Assembly: GCF_003226345.1 (NCBI RefSeq)
Contig: NZ_PDOF01000001.1
Location: forward strand, 1,860,001 to 1,924,000
DNA length: 64,000 bases
Reading direction: 5' to 3'
Source of the DNA: Alteribacter lacisalsi
GTDB lineage: Bacteria; Bacillota; Bacilli; Bacillales; Salisediminibacteriaceae
Positions 50,756 through 60,873 of this stretch are shown here, one piece after another (positions within the stretch are counted from its first letter, which is position 1; each line of letters starts with the position of its first letter). Both the position numbers and the translations under genes were made by a program. Under the pieces are notes generated by a model. That model was not told the origin of the DNA. It ran no database searches and was given only the letters and a program-made list of their open reading frames with translations.

Positions 50756-52084
50756 GTGGATTTATTTGATTATCCAAAAGACAAACGCCCGAAAGGACCT
50801 CTTGCCTCCCGTATGCGGCCGCGTACGATCGATGAAGTTGCCGGGCAGGAAGAGATCATTGGTGAAGGTACTCTTCTTCGCCGGGCAATCGAAGCCGACC
50901 GGCTGAGTGCCATGATTTTCCATGGGCCTCCCGGAACCGGGAAAACAACCCTTGCACAGGTCATTGCCAACACGACTTCCGCCCGTTTTGAACAATTGAA
51001 TGCCGTCAGCGCCGGGATTAAGGATGTCCGTGAAATCGTTGAACGGGCAAAGGACCGTCTGAAATACGAGTCCGTAAAAACGATTCTTTTCATAGATGAG
51101 ATTCACCGGTTCAACAAAGGGCAGCAGGACGCTCTTCTTCCCTTTGTCGAAGACGGAACTGTCATCCTGATCGGCGCAACAACAGAGAATCCCATGTTTG
51201 AGGTGAACCCTGCCCTCATCTCCCGCTCCCGATTATTCCGCCTCTCCTCCCTGGGTGACCGGGAAATTGGAAACGTAATTGACCGGGCGCTAAAAGATAA
51301 AGAACGGGGATTCGGCGAGTACGATATCAATCTGATAAAAGAAGCGAGAGATCATCTCGTTCACGTTGCAGACGGAGATGCCCGAACCGTTCTCAATGCC
51401 CTTGAACTGGCGGTTCTTACAACCGATCCTGATGAAAAGGGACGAATTGTCATTGATCTGGACGTTGCTGAAGCCTCAATTCAGAAACGAGTTGTCCACT
51501 ACGACAAACAGGGAGACAACCATTACGACACCGTGTCTGCCTTCATTAAAAGTATCAGAGGCTCCGATCCGGATGCGGCTCTTTACTGGCTCGCAAAAAT
51601 GATCTATGCCGGTGAAGATGCGAAGTTCATTGCCAGAAGACTTTATGTTCACGCTGCCGAAGATATTGGTCTGGCTGATCCAAACGCTCTGCTCATCGCA
51701 CAGGCTGCAGCAAATGCCGTTGAATTTGTCGGTCTTCCAGAAGCCCGTATTCCGCTGGCAGAGGCTGCACTTTATCTTGCCACAGCACCTAAAAGCAACG
51801 CGGTCATCACCGGTATTGATGCTGCCCTGGCCGCAGTTGAAAAGGAAAAGAAAGGTGACGTCCCTGTGCACTTGCGGGACGCTCACTATAAAGGGGCCTC
51901 AAAACTCGGCCACGGGGAAGGGTACAAATACCCTCATCATTACGAGAATCACTACGTTCCCCAGCAGTATATGCCGGATCATCTGATGAAAAAATCGTTC
52001 TATTCACCTTCGGATAACGGCTATGAAAAAACGGTGCGCAAGCGGCTGGATTACTTTGAAGACCGGAAGAAAAAAGAGAAGTAG
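50756..52084 (+). CDS. rarA: Replication-associated recombination protein RarA (MgsA)
   Basis: A 442-aa AAA+ ATPase. [20 protein letters not shown], Walker [18 protein letters not shown], Walker [19 protein letters not shown], sensor 1 IGATTENP and the arginine-finger stretch [11 protein letters not shown] are present. A C-terminal tetramerisation domain follows ([40 protein letters not shown]). It acts at stalled forks with SSB. GTG at 50756 follows AAGGAGG. It is plus-strand, divergent from the cymR group, and followed by a terminator. Confidence 0.96.
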   Translation: MDLFDYPKDKRPKGPLASRMRPRTIDEVAGQEEIIGEGTLLRRAIEADRLSAMIFHGPPGTGKTTLAQVIANTTSARFEQLNAVSAGIKDVREIVERAKDRLKYESVKTILFIDEIHRFNKGQQDALLPFVEDGTVILIGATTENPMFEVNPALISRSRLFRLSSLGDREIGNVIDRALKDKERGFGEYDINLIKEARDHLVHVADGDARTVLNALELAVLTTDPDEKGRIVIDLDVAEASIQKRVVHYDKQGDNHYDTVSAFIKSIRGSDPDAALYWLAKMIYAGEDAKFIARRLYVHAAEDIGLADPNALLIAQAAANAVEFVGLPEARIPLAEAALYLATAPKSNAVITGIDAALAAVEKEKKGDVPVHLRDAHYKGASKLGHGEGYKYPHHYENHYVPQQYMPDHLMKKSFYSPSDNGYEKTVRKRLDYFEDRKKKEK

Positions 52085-52130
52085 CCGGTATTAATAAGGC
52101 GTGGAAAAAGGATTACATTCATAATAAAGC

Positions 52131-52165
52131 AAAGGTGTCCCGGAAAATCCGGCGGCACCTTTTTT
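52131..52165 (+). terminator. Terminator of rarA
   Basis: Stem AAAGGTG(T)CCCGG / CCGG(C)GGCACCTTT followed by a T6 run. Confidence 0.85.
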
Positions 52166-52261
52166 AGGATTTTTTTATTGGCGCCCCTGTTCTTTTAAGG
52201 TTCCTAAACTAGTGAAAACCTCTCAGGAACTGGATAAAGCTAGTATTTTTACGAAAGTCTG

Positions 52262-52291
52262 GTATATTTCCTGATCTTTGTGTCCATGTTA
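52262..52291 (+). promoter_or_regulatory. Forespore (sigma-F/sigma-G) promoter of rsfA
   Basis: GTATA, 18-nt spacer, CATGTTA fits the sigma-G consensus GHATR-N18-CATNHTA exactly; sigma-F recognises near-identical sites. It lies 42 nt before the rsfA ATG. In B. subtilis rsfA is forespore-expressed. Confidence 0.7.
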
Positions 52292-52333
52292 GGAGTAAGT
52301 TATCATTCTTAATCGAGAAAGGATCGTGTAAAG

Positions 52334-53080
52334 ATGAAAGTAAGACAAGATGCCTGGTCGCAGGAAGATGATCTTCTGCTGGCCGAAACTGTGCTCAGAC
52401 ATATTCGTGAAGGAAGTACACAACTTAACGCTTTTGACGAGGTTGGAGATGCATTAAACCGGACCTCTGCTGCATGTGGTTTCCGCTGGAATGCGGTTGT
52501 CCGCAATAAATACGATGATGCAATCAAACTAGCAAAGAAGCACCGTAAGGAACGCAAGCGCCGTCAGGCTAATGAAGCGAGGCCCGCTTCCGCAAACCGC
52601 GTTCAGGCTCCAGTTCCTGCAGCGCCTGCCTATCATGAAGAGCCTGTTTTTGAAGCAGAACCTGTTTACCAGCCTGCTGTTTCCGAATCTGTGACGACCG
52701 AAGCTGCGGAAGAAATTGCTGTATCACCTTCTGTAACCTCGCCGTTAACAGCCCGCAGGCGCGAGCTCAACCTTACGGATGTAATCGAATTTCTTGAGCG
52801 TCTCGCACAGAACAACTATATGTCAGCCACAGCCAAAGTGGAAAATGATCGTCTGGTAAGGGAAAATGACAGGCTGAACCGCAGAGTTTCCGAACTCGAG
52901 GAGAAACTGAAGGAATTAGAACAGGAACATAAAGTAGTAGAAGAAGACTATCAGTCCATTATCCAGATTATGAACCGGGCACGGCGAATGGCGCTTCTCG
53001 AAGAGGAAGACAGCGAGGAACGTGCAGCACCTGCATTCAAAATGGACAAAAACGGTAATCTGGAGAAAATAGCAAAATAA
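52334..53080 (+). CDS. rsfA: RsfA-family prespore-specific transcription regulator
   Basis: A 248-aa protein. The N-terminal Myb/SANT-like DNA-binding domain ([20 protein letters not shown] ... [20 protein letters not shown], residues 2-60) and a basic stretch [11 protein letters not shown] lead to a Pro/Ala/Glu-rich linker. A C-terminal coiled coil (about residues 140-215, [20 protein letters not shown]) completes the RsfA/GerR (YlbO) layout. These factors tune sigma-F or sigma-E regulons during sporulation; which paralogue this is cannot be settled here. A forespore-type promoter precedes it and a terminator follows. It occupies the slot of tcdA in B. subtilis. Confidence 0.85.
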   Translation: MKVRQDAWSQEDDLLLAETVLRHIREGSTQLNAFDEVGDALNRTSAACGFRWNAVVRNKYDDAIKLAKKHRKERKRRQANEARPASANRVQAPVPAAPAYHEEPVFEAEPVYQPAVSESVTTEAAEEIAVSPSVTSPLTARRRELNLTDVIEFLERLAQNNYMSATAKVENDRLVRENDRLNRRVSELEEKLKELEQEHKVVEEDYQSIIQIMNRARRMALLEEEDSEERAAPAFKMDKNGNLEKIAK

Positions 53081-53087
53081 ATACAAT

Positions 53088-53118
53088 CACGCTGCCTGTA
53101 TTACGGCGGCGTGTTTTT
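53088..53118 (+). terminator. Terminator of rsfA
   Basis: Stem CACGC(T)GCC / GGC(G)GCGTG followed by TTTTTA. Confidence 0.8.
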
Positions 53119-53329
53119 ATATGTTTTTATGCAGTCAAAGCCCAGTTATGAAAAACAACCGCCCGGCTGCAGTATTTCCGGCAGGTAACCGAGTTCAGCT
53201 CAGCCGCTTGCTGATTAGGAACGTATAATGTCATCAGCATCCTGCGTTAGGTCACGTAACCACTATCTTCTCCCGCAGAAAGCAAAGTCAGCAGCAGAAC
53301 AGTGGAATCATGATTCGCTGTAAACATAA

Positions 53330-53356
53330 AAATCCCGCCTCCAAGTTGGAGACGGG
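53330..53356 (-). terminator. Terminator of the 6S RNA gene
   Basis: Stem CCCGTCTCCAA / TTGGAGGCGGG on minus, running into ATTTTTATG. Confidence 0.8.
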
Positions 53357-53359
53357 CGA

Positions 53360-53582
53360 TAAGGTTAGGTAAGTATTAAGGATCCCGGTAGTGCCGTTGC
53401 TTAATCCTCTTGCGTTGAACCTGCGCTGGCAGGTGGGTGCTCTGTCTTTCCCATCAAACTTCCTCCGGATGCTGTTGAGGCCTGTTCTCAGGACAAGAAC
53501 GGTAGAGCTCCCTATGTTGATGTGTTGGCTCAAGCAATAGAGTCTTCACGAGCAATCTAGGATCCTTATGATTAAACCTTTA
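53360..53582 (-). ncRNA. ssrS: 6S RNA (RNA polymerase regulator)
   Basis: About 200 nt with no reading frame, directly downstream of nothing coding and between aspS and the rarA side, the exact place of the 6S-1 RNA gene (bsrA) in B. subtilis. The two ends pair: AAGGATCC (53560-53567 on minus) with GGATCCTT (53378-53385), extended by AAGGTT / AACCTT further out. The middle can form a long rod with internal loops, including GGGAGCTCTACCG and the GTCCTGAGAACAGGC apical hairpin. This closed-rod shape with a central bubble mimics an open promoter and traps sigma-A polymerase. A terminator follows. The exact 5' end is not certain. Confidence 0.8.
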
Positions 53583-53744
53583 AAATAAGAGATTTAATCT
53601 TTGTCTTAGTATATGTGTACCCCTTTTTCTTATGAATAAACGTAATATTTAATTTTTTTATAAGTTTTTCTCTCTTTTCTTTTGTGACTCGGCTCCAAAT
53701 CCACGGCCGGTGGCTGCTGAAGCAATGTGGGAAGCAAAATAAAA

Positions 53745-53765
53745 CCCCGGGCAGAATCCCCGGGG
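53745..53765 (-). terminator. Terminator of aspS
   Basis: Stem CCCCGGG / CCCGGGG with a 6-nt loop; minus-strand flank TTTTATTTTGC. Confidence 0.85.
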
Positions 53766-53778
53766 TGATTATAGGCTG

Positions 53779-55569
53779 TTATTCGCCTTCTTCTGTTTTC
53801 TTTTTAGGAAGAACGTTCAGGTTCAATTCTTCCAATTGTGCACTGCTTACTTCTGAAGGTGCCTTTGTAAGCAGGCAGCTGGCGCTTGCTGTTTTCGGGA
53901 ATGCAATGGTATCCCGCAGATTGCTTCGGCCGGCGAGAATCATGACAAGCCGGTCAAGACCGAGCGCAATTCCACCGTGCGGCGGTGTGCCGTACTCGAA
54001 CGCATCGAGCAGGAATCCGAACTGGCTCTTTGCTTCTTCATCAGAGAAGCCGAGGGCCGAAAACATTTTTTCCTGCAGTTTACGCTCGTATATACGCTGA
54101 GATCCGCCTCCGAGTTCATATCCGTTCAGAACAAGGTCATATGCTTCTGCACGAACATTCTGCGGTTCGCTTTCAAGCTTTTCCTCGTCCTCAGCAACCG
54201 GGCGTGTAAATGGATGGTGCTCTGCTACGTAACGGTCTTCCTCTTCATCGTAGCCGAGAAGCGGGAATTCTGTTACCCACAGGAAGTTATATTTTGAATG
54301 GTCAATCAGATCGTGCTCACGGGCGAATTTCTGGCGAAGAGCACCAAGACTGTCCCAGGCTACACGAATTTTGTCTGCTACGAAGAAAAGAACATCTCCG
54401 GCTTCGGCTTCAAATGCTTCGATTACCGATGCTTTCTCCTCATCGCTGAAGAATTTGGCGATCGGACCTTTCAGTTCCTCGCCTTCTTCCACTTTCAGCC
54501 ATGCCAGCCCTTTCGCACCGTAAACTTCCACAAAGGATCCGAGGCCATCCAGATCTTTACGGGAGTACTGGTCAGCAGCACCTTTGAGGCTGATCCCTTT
54601 GACGACACCGCCTTTTTCAACTGTTGAAGCAAACACCTTGAACCCGCTGTTTTTCACAATTCCGGACACATCTGTAAGCTCCATGCCGTAGCGAGTGTCC
54701 GGCTTATCGGATCCGTACCGGTTCATGGCTTCGTCATAAGTCAGGCGCGCAAACGGTTTTTCCACTTTGGCCCCTTTTACTTTTTCAACGAGCTTTGTCA
54801 TCATATCTTCCATCATGGTAAGAAGGTCTTCTTTTTCCATGAAGCTCGCTTCGATATCCACCTGAGTGAACTCCGGCTGGCGGTCAGCACGGAGATCTTC
54901 GTCACGGAAGCAGCGTGCTACCTGATAGTACCGCTCAAATCCTGAAACCATTAATAGCTGTTTGAACAGTTGCGGGGACTGAGGAAGAGCATAAAATTGA
55001 CCGTGGTGTACACGGGACGGGACGAGGTAATCTCTTGCCCCTTCCGGCGTACTTTTCGTCAGCATCGGTGTTTCAATCTCCATAAACGTCTCTTCATCGA
55101 GGTAGTCCCGGATGAACTTCGTTGTTTTATGACGGAGATCCATGGTTTCCTGCATCTTAGGACGGCGCAGGTCAAGGTAACGGTACTTCAGGCGCACGTC
55201 CTCTGAAACGTCCACAGTGTCCTCAATTACAAACGGCAGACCTTTGGCAGCATTCAGTATTTTAACATCGTCTACCATGACCTCTACTTTTCCGGTTTCG
55301 ATCTTGTCGTTCACGTTCTGGGCGTCCCGCTCAAGAACTTCTCCTTCAACTTCGATCACGTATTCGTTTCTTACCTTCTCGCCAGCCTGAAATGTTTCCG
55401 GTTCTTTCTCGCCGTTGAACACGATTTGGACGAAACCGGAGCGATCACGAAGATCAACGAAGATCACCTGTCCGAGATCCCGGCGTTTTTTCACCCACCC
55501 CTTCAGACGGACGCGCTGTCCAATCAGTCCTTCCAATACTTCACCGCATTTATGTGTACGTGCTGTCAT
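53779..55569 (-). CDS. aspS: Aspartyl-tRNA synthetase
   Basis: A 596-aa class IIb enzyme. The N-terminal OB-fold anticodon domain ([20 protein letters not shown]) is followed by motif 1 near [20 protein letters not shown], motif 2 [20 protein letters not shown], the bacterial GAD insertion (residues 290-420) and motif 3 [15 protein letters not shown]. It charges tRNA-Asp. It starts 3 nt after the hisS stop and shares the hisS T-box promoter; a strong terminator ends the operon. Confidence 0.98.
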   Translation of the reverse strand: MTARTHKCGEVLEGLIGQRVRLKGWVKKRRDLGQVIFVDLRDRSGFVQIVFNGEKEPETFQAGEKVRNEYVIEVEGEVLERDAQNVNDKIETGKVEVMVDDVKILNAAKGLPFVIEDTVDVSEDVRLKYRYLDLRRPKMQETMDLRHKTTKFIRDYLDEETFMEIETPMLTKSTPEGARDYLVPSRVHHGQFYALPQSPQLFKQLLMVSGFERYYQVARCFRDEDLRADRQPEFTQVDIEASFMEKEDLLTMMEDMMTKLVEKVKGAKVEKPFARLTYDEAMNRYGSDKPDTRYGMELTDVSGIVKNSGFKVFASTVEKGGVVKGISLKGAADQYSRKDLDGLGSFVEVYGAKGLAWLKVEEGEELKGPIAKFFSDEEKASVIEAFEAEAGDVLFFVADKIRVAWDSLGALRQKFAREHDLIDHSKYNFLWVTEFPLLGYDEEEDRYVAEHHPFTRPVAEDEEKLESEPQNVRAEAYDLVLNGYELGGGSQRIYERKLQEKMFSALGFSDEEAKSQFGFLLDAFEYGTPPHGGIALGLDRLVMILAGRSNLRDTIAFPKTASASCLLTKAPSEVSSAQLEELNLNVLPKKKTEEGE

Positions 55570-55572
55570 GGT

Positions 55573-56847
55573 TTATGCTCCTCTCTCTGCTTTCAGCTTT
55601 TCAATTGCCTGTTCGACCGGAATGTTCTCCTGCCCGCCTGTTTCAAGGTTCTTTAATACCACAGTTCCGTTCTCCAGTTCATCGTCACCGAGGACGAGAG
55701 TAAAGGTGGCGTTCTGACGGTCAGCTGCCTTGAACTGGGCTTTCATTTTCTTGTTCATGTAATCACCGTCAACGGTGATGCCTTCTCCGCGCAGCCTGTG
55801 AAGAAGAGCCGGTGCGTGTGACTTTGCCACCTCACCCATTGTGATCAGGTAAGCATCAAGGCTCTCTTCAACCGGAAGAGCAATACCCTGCGTTTCGAGA
55901 GCCATAAGCAGACGCTCGAGGCTTAACGCAAAACCAATTCCCGGTGTTTCCGGCCCGCCGAGGTCTTCAACAAGACCGTTGTAGCGGCCGCCGCCCATGA
56001 GTGTGGTGATGGCACCAAAGCCCTCTCCCTCAAGCATTATTTCAAAGGCTGTACTGTTATAGTAATCCAGTCCTCTAACGAGTCCGGAATCGATTGTAAA
56101 AGGAATCTTCATCGCTTCAAGATATTGCTGGACGTTTGAAAAATAAGCTGCCGATTCCTCGCTCAGGTAATCAAGAATGGAAGGTGCCGATGCCATCAGT
56201 TCGTGGTCACGGTCCTTTTTACAGTCAAGGATTCTGAGCGGATTGCTTTCAAGACGCTGCTGGCAGTCGGTGCAGAATTCAGTGATTCTTGGCTTGAAGT
56301 GGTTCACAAGAGCCGTTCGGTGAGCGTCACGGCTGTCCTTGTCACCAAGGCTGTTTATGACCAGTTTCAATCCCTTAAGGCCGAGTTCCTGATAAAAGTT
56401 CATGGCAAGCGCAATAACTTCGGCGTCGATTGCCGGGTCGTCACTCCCCATCGCCTCCACCCCGAACTGAACAAACTGCCGCATCCGGCCGGACTGAGGG
56501 CGTTCATAGCGGAACATCGGCCCTATGTAGTAGAGTTTCACCGGCTGGTCTGCCCATCCGTGCATTTTATTTTCCGCGTAGGAGCGGGCTACAGAAGCAG
56601 TTCCTTCAGGGCGAAGAGTCAGGCTTCTTCCGCCCCGGTCCTCAAAGGTATACATTTCTTTCTGTACAATATCGGTCGTGTCGCCTACACCGCGGGCAAA
56701 AAGCTCGGTCTGTTCAAACATCGGTGTACGGATTTCCTTATAGTTGTATCTGCGGCAAAGGTCGTGTGCTTTTGCCTCTACGATCCGCCAAAGTGCTGAC
56801 GTTTCCGGCAGAATGTCCTGTGTTCCGCGGGGAATTTTAAATTTCAT
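55573..56847 (-). CDS. hisS: Histidyl-tRNA synthetase
   Basis: A 424-aa class IIa enzyme. KFKIPRGTQDILPE opens the protein; motif 2 LRPEGTASVARSYAE and RYERPQSGRMRQFVQFGVEA, the histidine-specific RGLDYYNSTAFEI and motif 3 ETPGIGFALSLERLLMAL follow. The C-terminal anticodon domain lies at residues 325-420. The ATG at 56847 follows AAAGGAGG; the ten upstream codons are leader sequence. A His T-box controls it. Confidence 0.98.
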   Translation of the reverse strand: MKFKIPRGTQDILPETSALWRIVEAKAHDLCRRYNYKEIRTPMFEQTELFARGVGDTTDIVQKEMYTFEDRGGRSLTLRPEGTASVARSYAENKMHGWADQPVKLYYIGPMFRYERPQSGRMRQFVQFGVEAMGSDDPAIDAEVIALAMNFYQELGLKGLKLVINSLGDKDSRDAHRTALVNHFKPRITEFCTDCQQRLESNPLRILDCKKDRDHELMASAPSILDYLSEESAAYFSNVQQYLEAMKIPFTIDSGLVRGLDYYNSTAFEIMLEGEGFGAITTLMGGGRYNGLVEDLGGPETPGIGFALSLERLLMALETQGIALPVEESLDAYLITMGEVAKSHAPALLHRLRGEGITVDGDYMNKKMKAQFKAADRQNATFTLVLGDDELENGTVVLKNLETGGQENIPVEQAIEKLKAERGA

Positions 56848-56937
56848 TCCATTTCCTCCTTTTGAGGTGCCTGGCACCTGTCTGTTTTTCTCGTTCAGTA
56901 ATCACATGCAGAGGCAGGTCCTTCTGAAAACACAAAA

Positions 56938-57248
56938 AACTCCCGCCCCTGTAAACATGTACAGGGACGAGAGTTATCTCCCGTGGTACCACCCTAGTTG
57001 ATCGTGCGTGCTCAAAAAAGCATGCGCAGAATCCGCTCAATTAATAACGCCATTTAATAGCGGTTCTTTCTAATGGGTTCGCCGCCTTCTGCGGGGCAGT
57101 GCGATCCGTTCAAAAAAACACCTACAGAGTGTTCATTCATCGAGGGCTTTGGAGGGTGCTTGCAGCCTGCGGCACCTTCTCTCTGGACAAAGGGAGTCCC
57201 GACTACTGTGCTCTGTCATCGGTTTTTACGTATTTCATTAATTAGGAT
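56938..57248 (-). promoter_or_regulatory. T-box riboswitch leader of hisS-aspS
   Basis: On minus, AGGGTGGTACCACG lies at 56982-56995. It is followed by a terminator (stem CTCTCGTCCCTGTA / TACAGGGGCGGGAG, then TTTTTT). A CAC (His) triplet at 57129-57131 on the 3' side of stem I, in GAACACTCTG, is the likely specifier codon, opposite an AGTA on the 5' side. Confidence 0.92.
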
Positions 57249-57254
57249 GAATCT

Positions 57255-57283
57255 ATCATACGAATAGACAGAGGCGATGTCAA
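57255..57283 (-). promoter_or_regulatory. Sigma-A promoter of hisS-aspS
   Basis: Minus strand: consensus TTGACA, 17-nt spacer, TATGAT. It lies 15 nt past the end of the yrzK-like gene. Confidence 0.88.
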
Positions 57284-57297
57284 GAACATGTTTGAAA

Positions 57298-57474
57298 CTA
57301 ATTCCGCCCCATCTTTTTCTTCAGCGTTTTTACATCGTGGAGAGACAGACCGAATTCACTGGCAAGTTCAAAATTTGTCCGTGTATCCTCCTGTACGGAA
57401 AAACGGTGTAGATCCACGTTCATGAACTGTCCTGACTGCCTCGTTTTATCATTCTGGGAATGTCCGCTTCGCAT
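57298..57474 (-). CDS. Small conserved protein, YrzK-like
   Basis: A 58-aa soluble protein ending VDLHRFSVQEDTRTNFELAS followed by EFGLSLHDVKTLKKKMGR, a conserved-looking helix-turn-helix-like end. Similar short genes lie between dtd and hisS in bacilli. The ATG at 57474 is taken because AAAGGG stands 8 nt upstream; an ATG at 57507 lacks a ribosome binding site, and an internal ATG (FMNVDL) would leave 41 residues. Function unknown; a DNA- or RNA-binding role is a guess. Confidence 0.65.
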   Translation of the reverse strand: MRSGHSQNDKTRQSGQFMNVDLHRFSVQEDTRTNFELASEFGLSLHDVKTLKKKMGRN

Positions 57475-57620
57475 ATCGCTCGCCCTTTCTCTGTCAACCT
57501 TTCTCATAGGTTACCCAGATACGGGGCGTTTTAGACGGGCGGAGACACGATCGTTACAGGAACATAACACATTGTCTTTGCTTCCCGCGTTCCTCCTATT
57601 GCTGAAAAAACTATTTTGTG

Positions 57621-58064
57621 TTATTCCTTACTGTCCACAATCAGGGTGACCGGCCCGTCATTGGTAAACTCCACATCCATCATAGCGCCGAAACGGCCGG
57701 TTTCCACCTGGAGACCGTTATCCCGAAGCCGTTCGTTAAATTTCTCATACAGTCTGTTTGCTTCGTCAGGTTTAGCAGCGTTCATAAAATTCGGCCGTCT
57801 CCCCTTCCGGCAATCTCCGTAAAGTGTAAACTGGGAGACTGAAAGAACCTGGCCTTCTTCATCGAGTACGCTGTGGTTCATTTTACCGTTGTCATCTTCA
57901 AAAATGCGGAGATGGGTCACCTTGTCTGCGCAGAAACGTACGTCTTCTTCCGAGTCGTCGTGGGTTACGCCTACTAAGACCATGAGACCCCGGTCAATAT
58001 GACCGGAAATTTCGCCATCTGCAATAACCCGGCCAGCTTTCGATCTCTGTACAACAACTTTCAT
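57621..58064 (-). CDS. dtd: D-aminoacyl-tRNA deacylase
   Basis: A 147-aa protein of the DTD family. [20 protein letters not shown] begins it; the two active-site motifs [12 protein letters not shown] (SQxxL) and [13 protein letters not shown] (NxGPVT) are present. It frees tRNAs from D-amino acids and glycine mischarges. The ATG at 58064 follows AAGGGTGAG. It is downstream of relA; intergenic repeat R6 separates the two. Confidence 0.96.
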   Translation of the reverse strand: MKVVVQRSKAGRVIADGEISGHIDRGLMVLVGVTHDDSEEDVRFCADKVTHLRIFEDDNGKMNHSVLDEEGQVLSVSQFTLYGDCRKGRRPNFMNAAKPDEANRLYEKFNERLRDNGLQVETGRFGAMMDVEFTNDGPVTLIVDSKE

Positions 58065-58163
58065 AACCAGCTCACCCTTTCTGAACAAAACCGGCCGGAC
58101 TCTGAAAAAAAAGAGCCCAGCCGAAGTTATAAATCAGCATTTTAAATAAGCTCTCTTCGCAAA

Positions 58164-58290
58164 GATTGTTGTTATATTACGCTGCAGGCGGACGCTTTCC
58201 GCGGGCATCACTTCAGCCTCCTCGGGATAAACACCCTGCGGGGTCTTCAACTGATGCTATTCTCGCAGGAGTCATCGCCTTCCGCTTCAT
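58164..58290. repeat. Near-complete copy of the intergenic repeat (R6)
   Basis: GATTGTTGTTATATTACGCT, GCAGGCGGACGCTTTCCGCG, GGCATCACTTCAGCCTCCTC, ACCCTGCGGGGTCTTCAACT and GCAGGAGTCATCGCCTTCCG follow in the same order and spacing as in R4. The outer 3' AACAATC end is missing. It lies between relA and dtd. Confidence 0.85.
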
Positions 58291-58330
58291 ATTAAACTAT
58301 CCGAATAGAGTTGTTAAATAACAGCCTTCT

Positions 58331-60511
58331 TTAATGCATAATCCGGCGGACTGCATAGATGTCCGGGATCTGTTTGATCCGCTCGACTACTTTATGCAGA
58401 TGGGAAATATTCTGAATCGAGATGGTCATATCAATCGTCGCCATCTTATTTTTATCAGATTTGCCGGAAACGGCGTTAATATTCGTTTTTGTTTCCGCCA
58501 CCGCCTGAAGCACTTCGTTCAGAAGTCCTCTCCGGTCAAACCCTGAAATTTCGATGTCCACGTTATAGTTTTTCGACTTTTGCAGATCCCCTTCCCATTC
58601 AACTGGAAGAAGCCGGGTCTGCGCTTCGTTATTGTCTACGTTTGGACAGTCGCTCCGGTGAATACTCACACCGCGCCCTTTAGTAATATAGCCGACAATA
58701 TCATCACCAGGGACCGGGTTGCAGCAGCGGCTCAGCCGGATGAGGAGGTTGTCAATACCCTTCACCCTTACACCAACACTGCCTTTCTTCGGTGTACCGT
58801 AGGACTTCAGATCCTCGACAGCTTCTGTGATCGTCTGCTGATCCAAATCATCTTCCTGCTGTTTTCGGATGTTATCTGTCAGACGGGTTACAATCTGGGC
58901 AGCCGTGATGCCGTTATAGCCCACTGCTGCATACATATCTTCCTCGGACGTGAAATTAAACTTGTTGGCCACCCGGTTTAAGTTCTCATCTGTAAGAACT
59001 TCTTTTTGATCATAGCCTTTACGCTCGATTTCCCGTTCCACCATGTCGCGGCCTTTGTCCACATTCTCTTCACGCCGTTCTTTTTTAAACCACTGACGGA
59101 TTTTATTCTTCGCATGTGAACTTTGTGTGAGCTTGAGCCAGTCCTGACTCGGTCCGTAAGAATGCTTGGACGTAAGAATATCTACAATATCTCCGGTTTT
59201 CAGCTCGTGATCGAGCGGCACCATTTTACCATTCACTTTTGCCCCGATGCAGCGGTTTCCCACTTCCGTATGAATACGGTACGCAAAATCAAGGGGAACC
59301 GACCCCTTAGGCAGCTCAATGACATCGCCTTTTGGGGTGAACACGAACACCATATCGGAAAACAGATCAATTTTAAGAGACTCCATAAATTCCTGGGCAT
59401 CATTCGTGTCGTTCTGCCATTCAATGATTTCCCGGAACCAGGAAAGCTTTGTTTCCAGGCTCTCACTGTCGTCGACGGTTTTCTGTTCTTTATAAGCCCA
59501 GTGGGCAGCAACTCCGTATTCCGCAACCTTATGCATGTCCTCAGAACGGATCTGTACTTCGAGTGGATCGCCTTTAGGCCCAATCACGGTCGTATGGAGA
59601 GACTGGTACATATTGGCTTTTGGCATAGCAATATAATCTTTAAACCGGCCCGGCATCGGCTTCCAGTGCGTATGAATAATGCCAAGAACGGCGTAGCAGT
59701 CTTTAATGTTTTTCACTACGATTCTTACAGCAAGCAGGTCATAAATTTCGTTAAACTGTTTGTTCTGAAGCGCCATTTTCCGATAAATGCTGTAAATATG
59801 CTTCGCACGGCCGTGAATTTCGGCTTCCACGTTGACGCTTCCCAGTCGTTCGAGAATCTTTGATTTCACTTCATCCACATAAGACTCCCGCTCGGCCCGT
59901 TTCTTTTTCATCAGGTTGACGATTCGGTAGTACTGCTGCGGATTCAGGTAACGAAGCGCTGTGTCTTCAAGTTCCCATTTAATTGCGGAAATCCCGAGAC
60001 GGTGGGCAAGCGGCGCAAAAATCTCCAGTGTTTCATTTGCAATTCTCCGCTGCTTTTCAGGAGGAAGGTGCTTCAAAGTCCGCATGTTGTGAAGGCGGTC
60101 TGCCAGTTTAATCAGAATGACACGGATATCTTTGGCCATCGCCACAAACATTTTACGGTGATTTTCGGCCTGCTGTTCTTCCTTGGATTTGTATTTAATT
60201 TTTCCCAGCTTCGTGACTCCATCGACAAGCATGGCGACTTCTTCATCGAATTCGGCGGCGATTTCTTCGAGCGGTACGTCCGTATCTTCCACTACATCAT
60301 GAAGAAAAGCCGCTGCGATCGTTTTCGGATCCATCCCGAGTTCGGCAAGAATGCCCGCTACCTGCACTGGGTGTGCAATGTAAGGTTCTCCGGATTTACG
60401 GAACTGATTGGAGTGGGCTCGCTCGGCCAGTTCATACGCCCTGCGCAGATAATCGACGTCCTGCTCTCCCAGGTATTCACTTGCTTTCTGAAGAACTTGT
60501 TCACTTGTCAT
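58331..60511 (-). CDS. relA: Bifunctional (p)ppGpp synthetase/hydrolase RelA
   Basis: A 726-aa long RSH protein. The HD hydrolase domain is intact (HDVVEDTDVP near residue 70; KLADRLHNMRTL). The synthetase domain has GRAKHIYSIYRKM and FNEIYDLLAVRIVV ... YQSLHTTVIGP. TGS (VFTPKGDVIELPKGSVPLDF), a zinc-finger/helical region with RCCNPVPGDDIVGYIT, and a C-terminal ACT domain follow. An intact HD indicates a Rel-type enzyme that both makes and degrades the alarmone. It is downstream of apt, upstream of dtd. Confidence 0.97.
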   Translation of the reverse strand: MTSEQVLQKASEYLGEQDVDYLRRAYELAERAHSNQFRKSGEPYIAHPVQVAGILAELGMDPKTIAAAFLHDVVEDTDVPLEEIAAEFDEEVAMLVDGVTKLGKIKYKSKEEQQAENHRKMFVAMAKDIRVILIKLADRLHNMRTLKHLPPEKQRRIANETLEIFAPLAHRLGISAIKWELEDTALRYLNPQQYYRIVNLMKKKRAERESYVDEVKSKILERLGSVNVEAEIHGRAKHIYSIYRKMALQNKQFNEIYDLLAVRIVVKNIKDCYAVLGIIHTHWKPMPGRFKDYIAMPKANMYQSLHTTVIGPKGDPLEVQIRSEDMHKVAEYGVAAHWAYKEQKTVDDSESLETKLSWFREIIEWQNDTNDAQEFMESLKIDLFSDMVFVFTPKGDVIELPKGSVPLDFAYRIHTEVGNRCIGAKVNGKMVPLDHELKTGDIVDILTSKHSYGPSQDWLKLTQSSHAKNKIRQWFKKERREENVDKGRDMVEREIERKGYDQKEVLTDENLNRVANKFNFTSEEDMYAAVGYNGITAAQIVTRLTDNIRKQQEDDLDQQTITEAVEDLKSYGTPKKGSVGVRVKGIDNLLIRLSRCCNPVPGDDIVGYITKGRGVSIHRSDCPNVDNNEAQTRLLPVEWEGDLQKSKNYNVDIEISGFDRRGLLNEVLQAVAETKTNINAVSGKSDKNKMATIDMTISIQNISHLHKVVERIKQIPDIYAVRRIMH

Positions 60512-60640
60512 GAAATCACCTTAGATCCAAAGATTTCGGTTCATTGAGACTCTGTCAGATGAGCTGGCAGAACACCTGTCAGCCTTGCACCTGACACAGC
60601 CTCAGGAAACGAGAATTTTGTCGAATACACATTGAAAGAA

Positions 60641-60660
60641 AACCCGGCGAAAGCCGAGCC
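60641..60660 (-). terminator. Terminator-like hairpin in the relA leader
   Basis: CCCGGC-GAAA-GCCGAG; on minus it is followed by TTTTCTTTC, about 130 nt before relA. It could be an attenuator or the end of a short transcript. Confidence 0.5.
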
Positions 60661-60848
60661 CCTAAGTTATGCACACGATTGCCTCTGTTCTTATCTATGC
60701 TGGAATTTGAGCAAATGATAAGTTGACATTATCTTAACATAACCTTTAAAGAAGTGTCATTTTATTTTTGTAAAGTTCACCATGGCCCAGCCCCTTAGGA
60801 TATGAGGAGCCCTCTCTTCACCGGCTCGGGGTGCATACGGATAAATGA

Positions 60849-60873
60849 AAGGAGTGCTTCCTGAGCACTCCTT
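60849..60873 (-). terminator. Terminator of apt
   Basis: Perfect 10-bp stem AAGGAGTGCT / AGCACTCCTT with a 5-nt loop; minus flank TTCATTT. Confidence 0.75.

Larger units (their letters stand above)
53081..53359. other. Region between rsfA and the 6S RNA
   Basis: It contains the rsfA terminator (53088-53113) and the 6S RNA terminator (53330-53356). No gene is seen in between. Confidence 0.55.
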
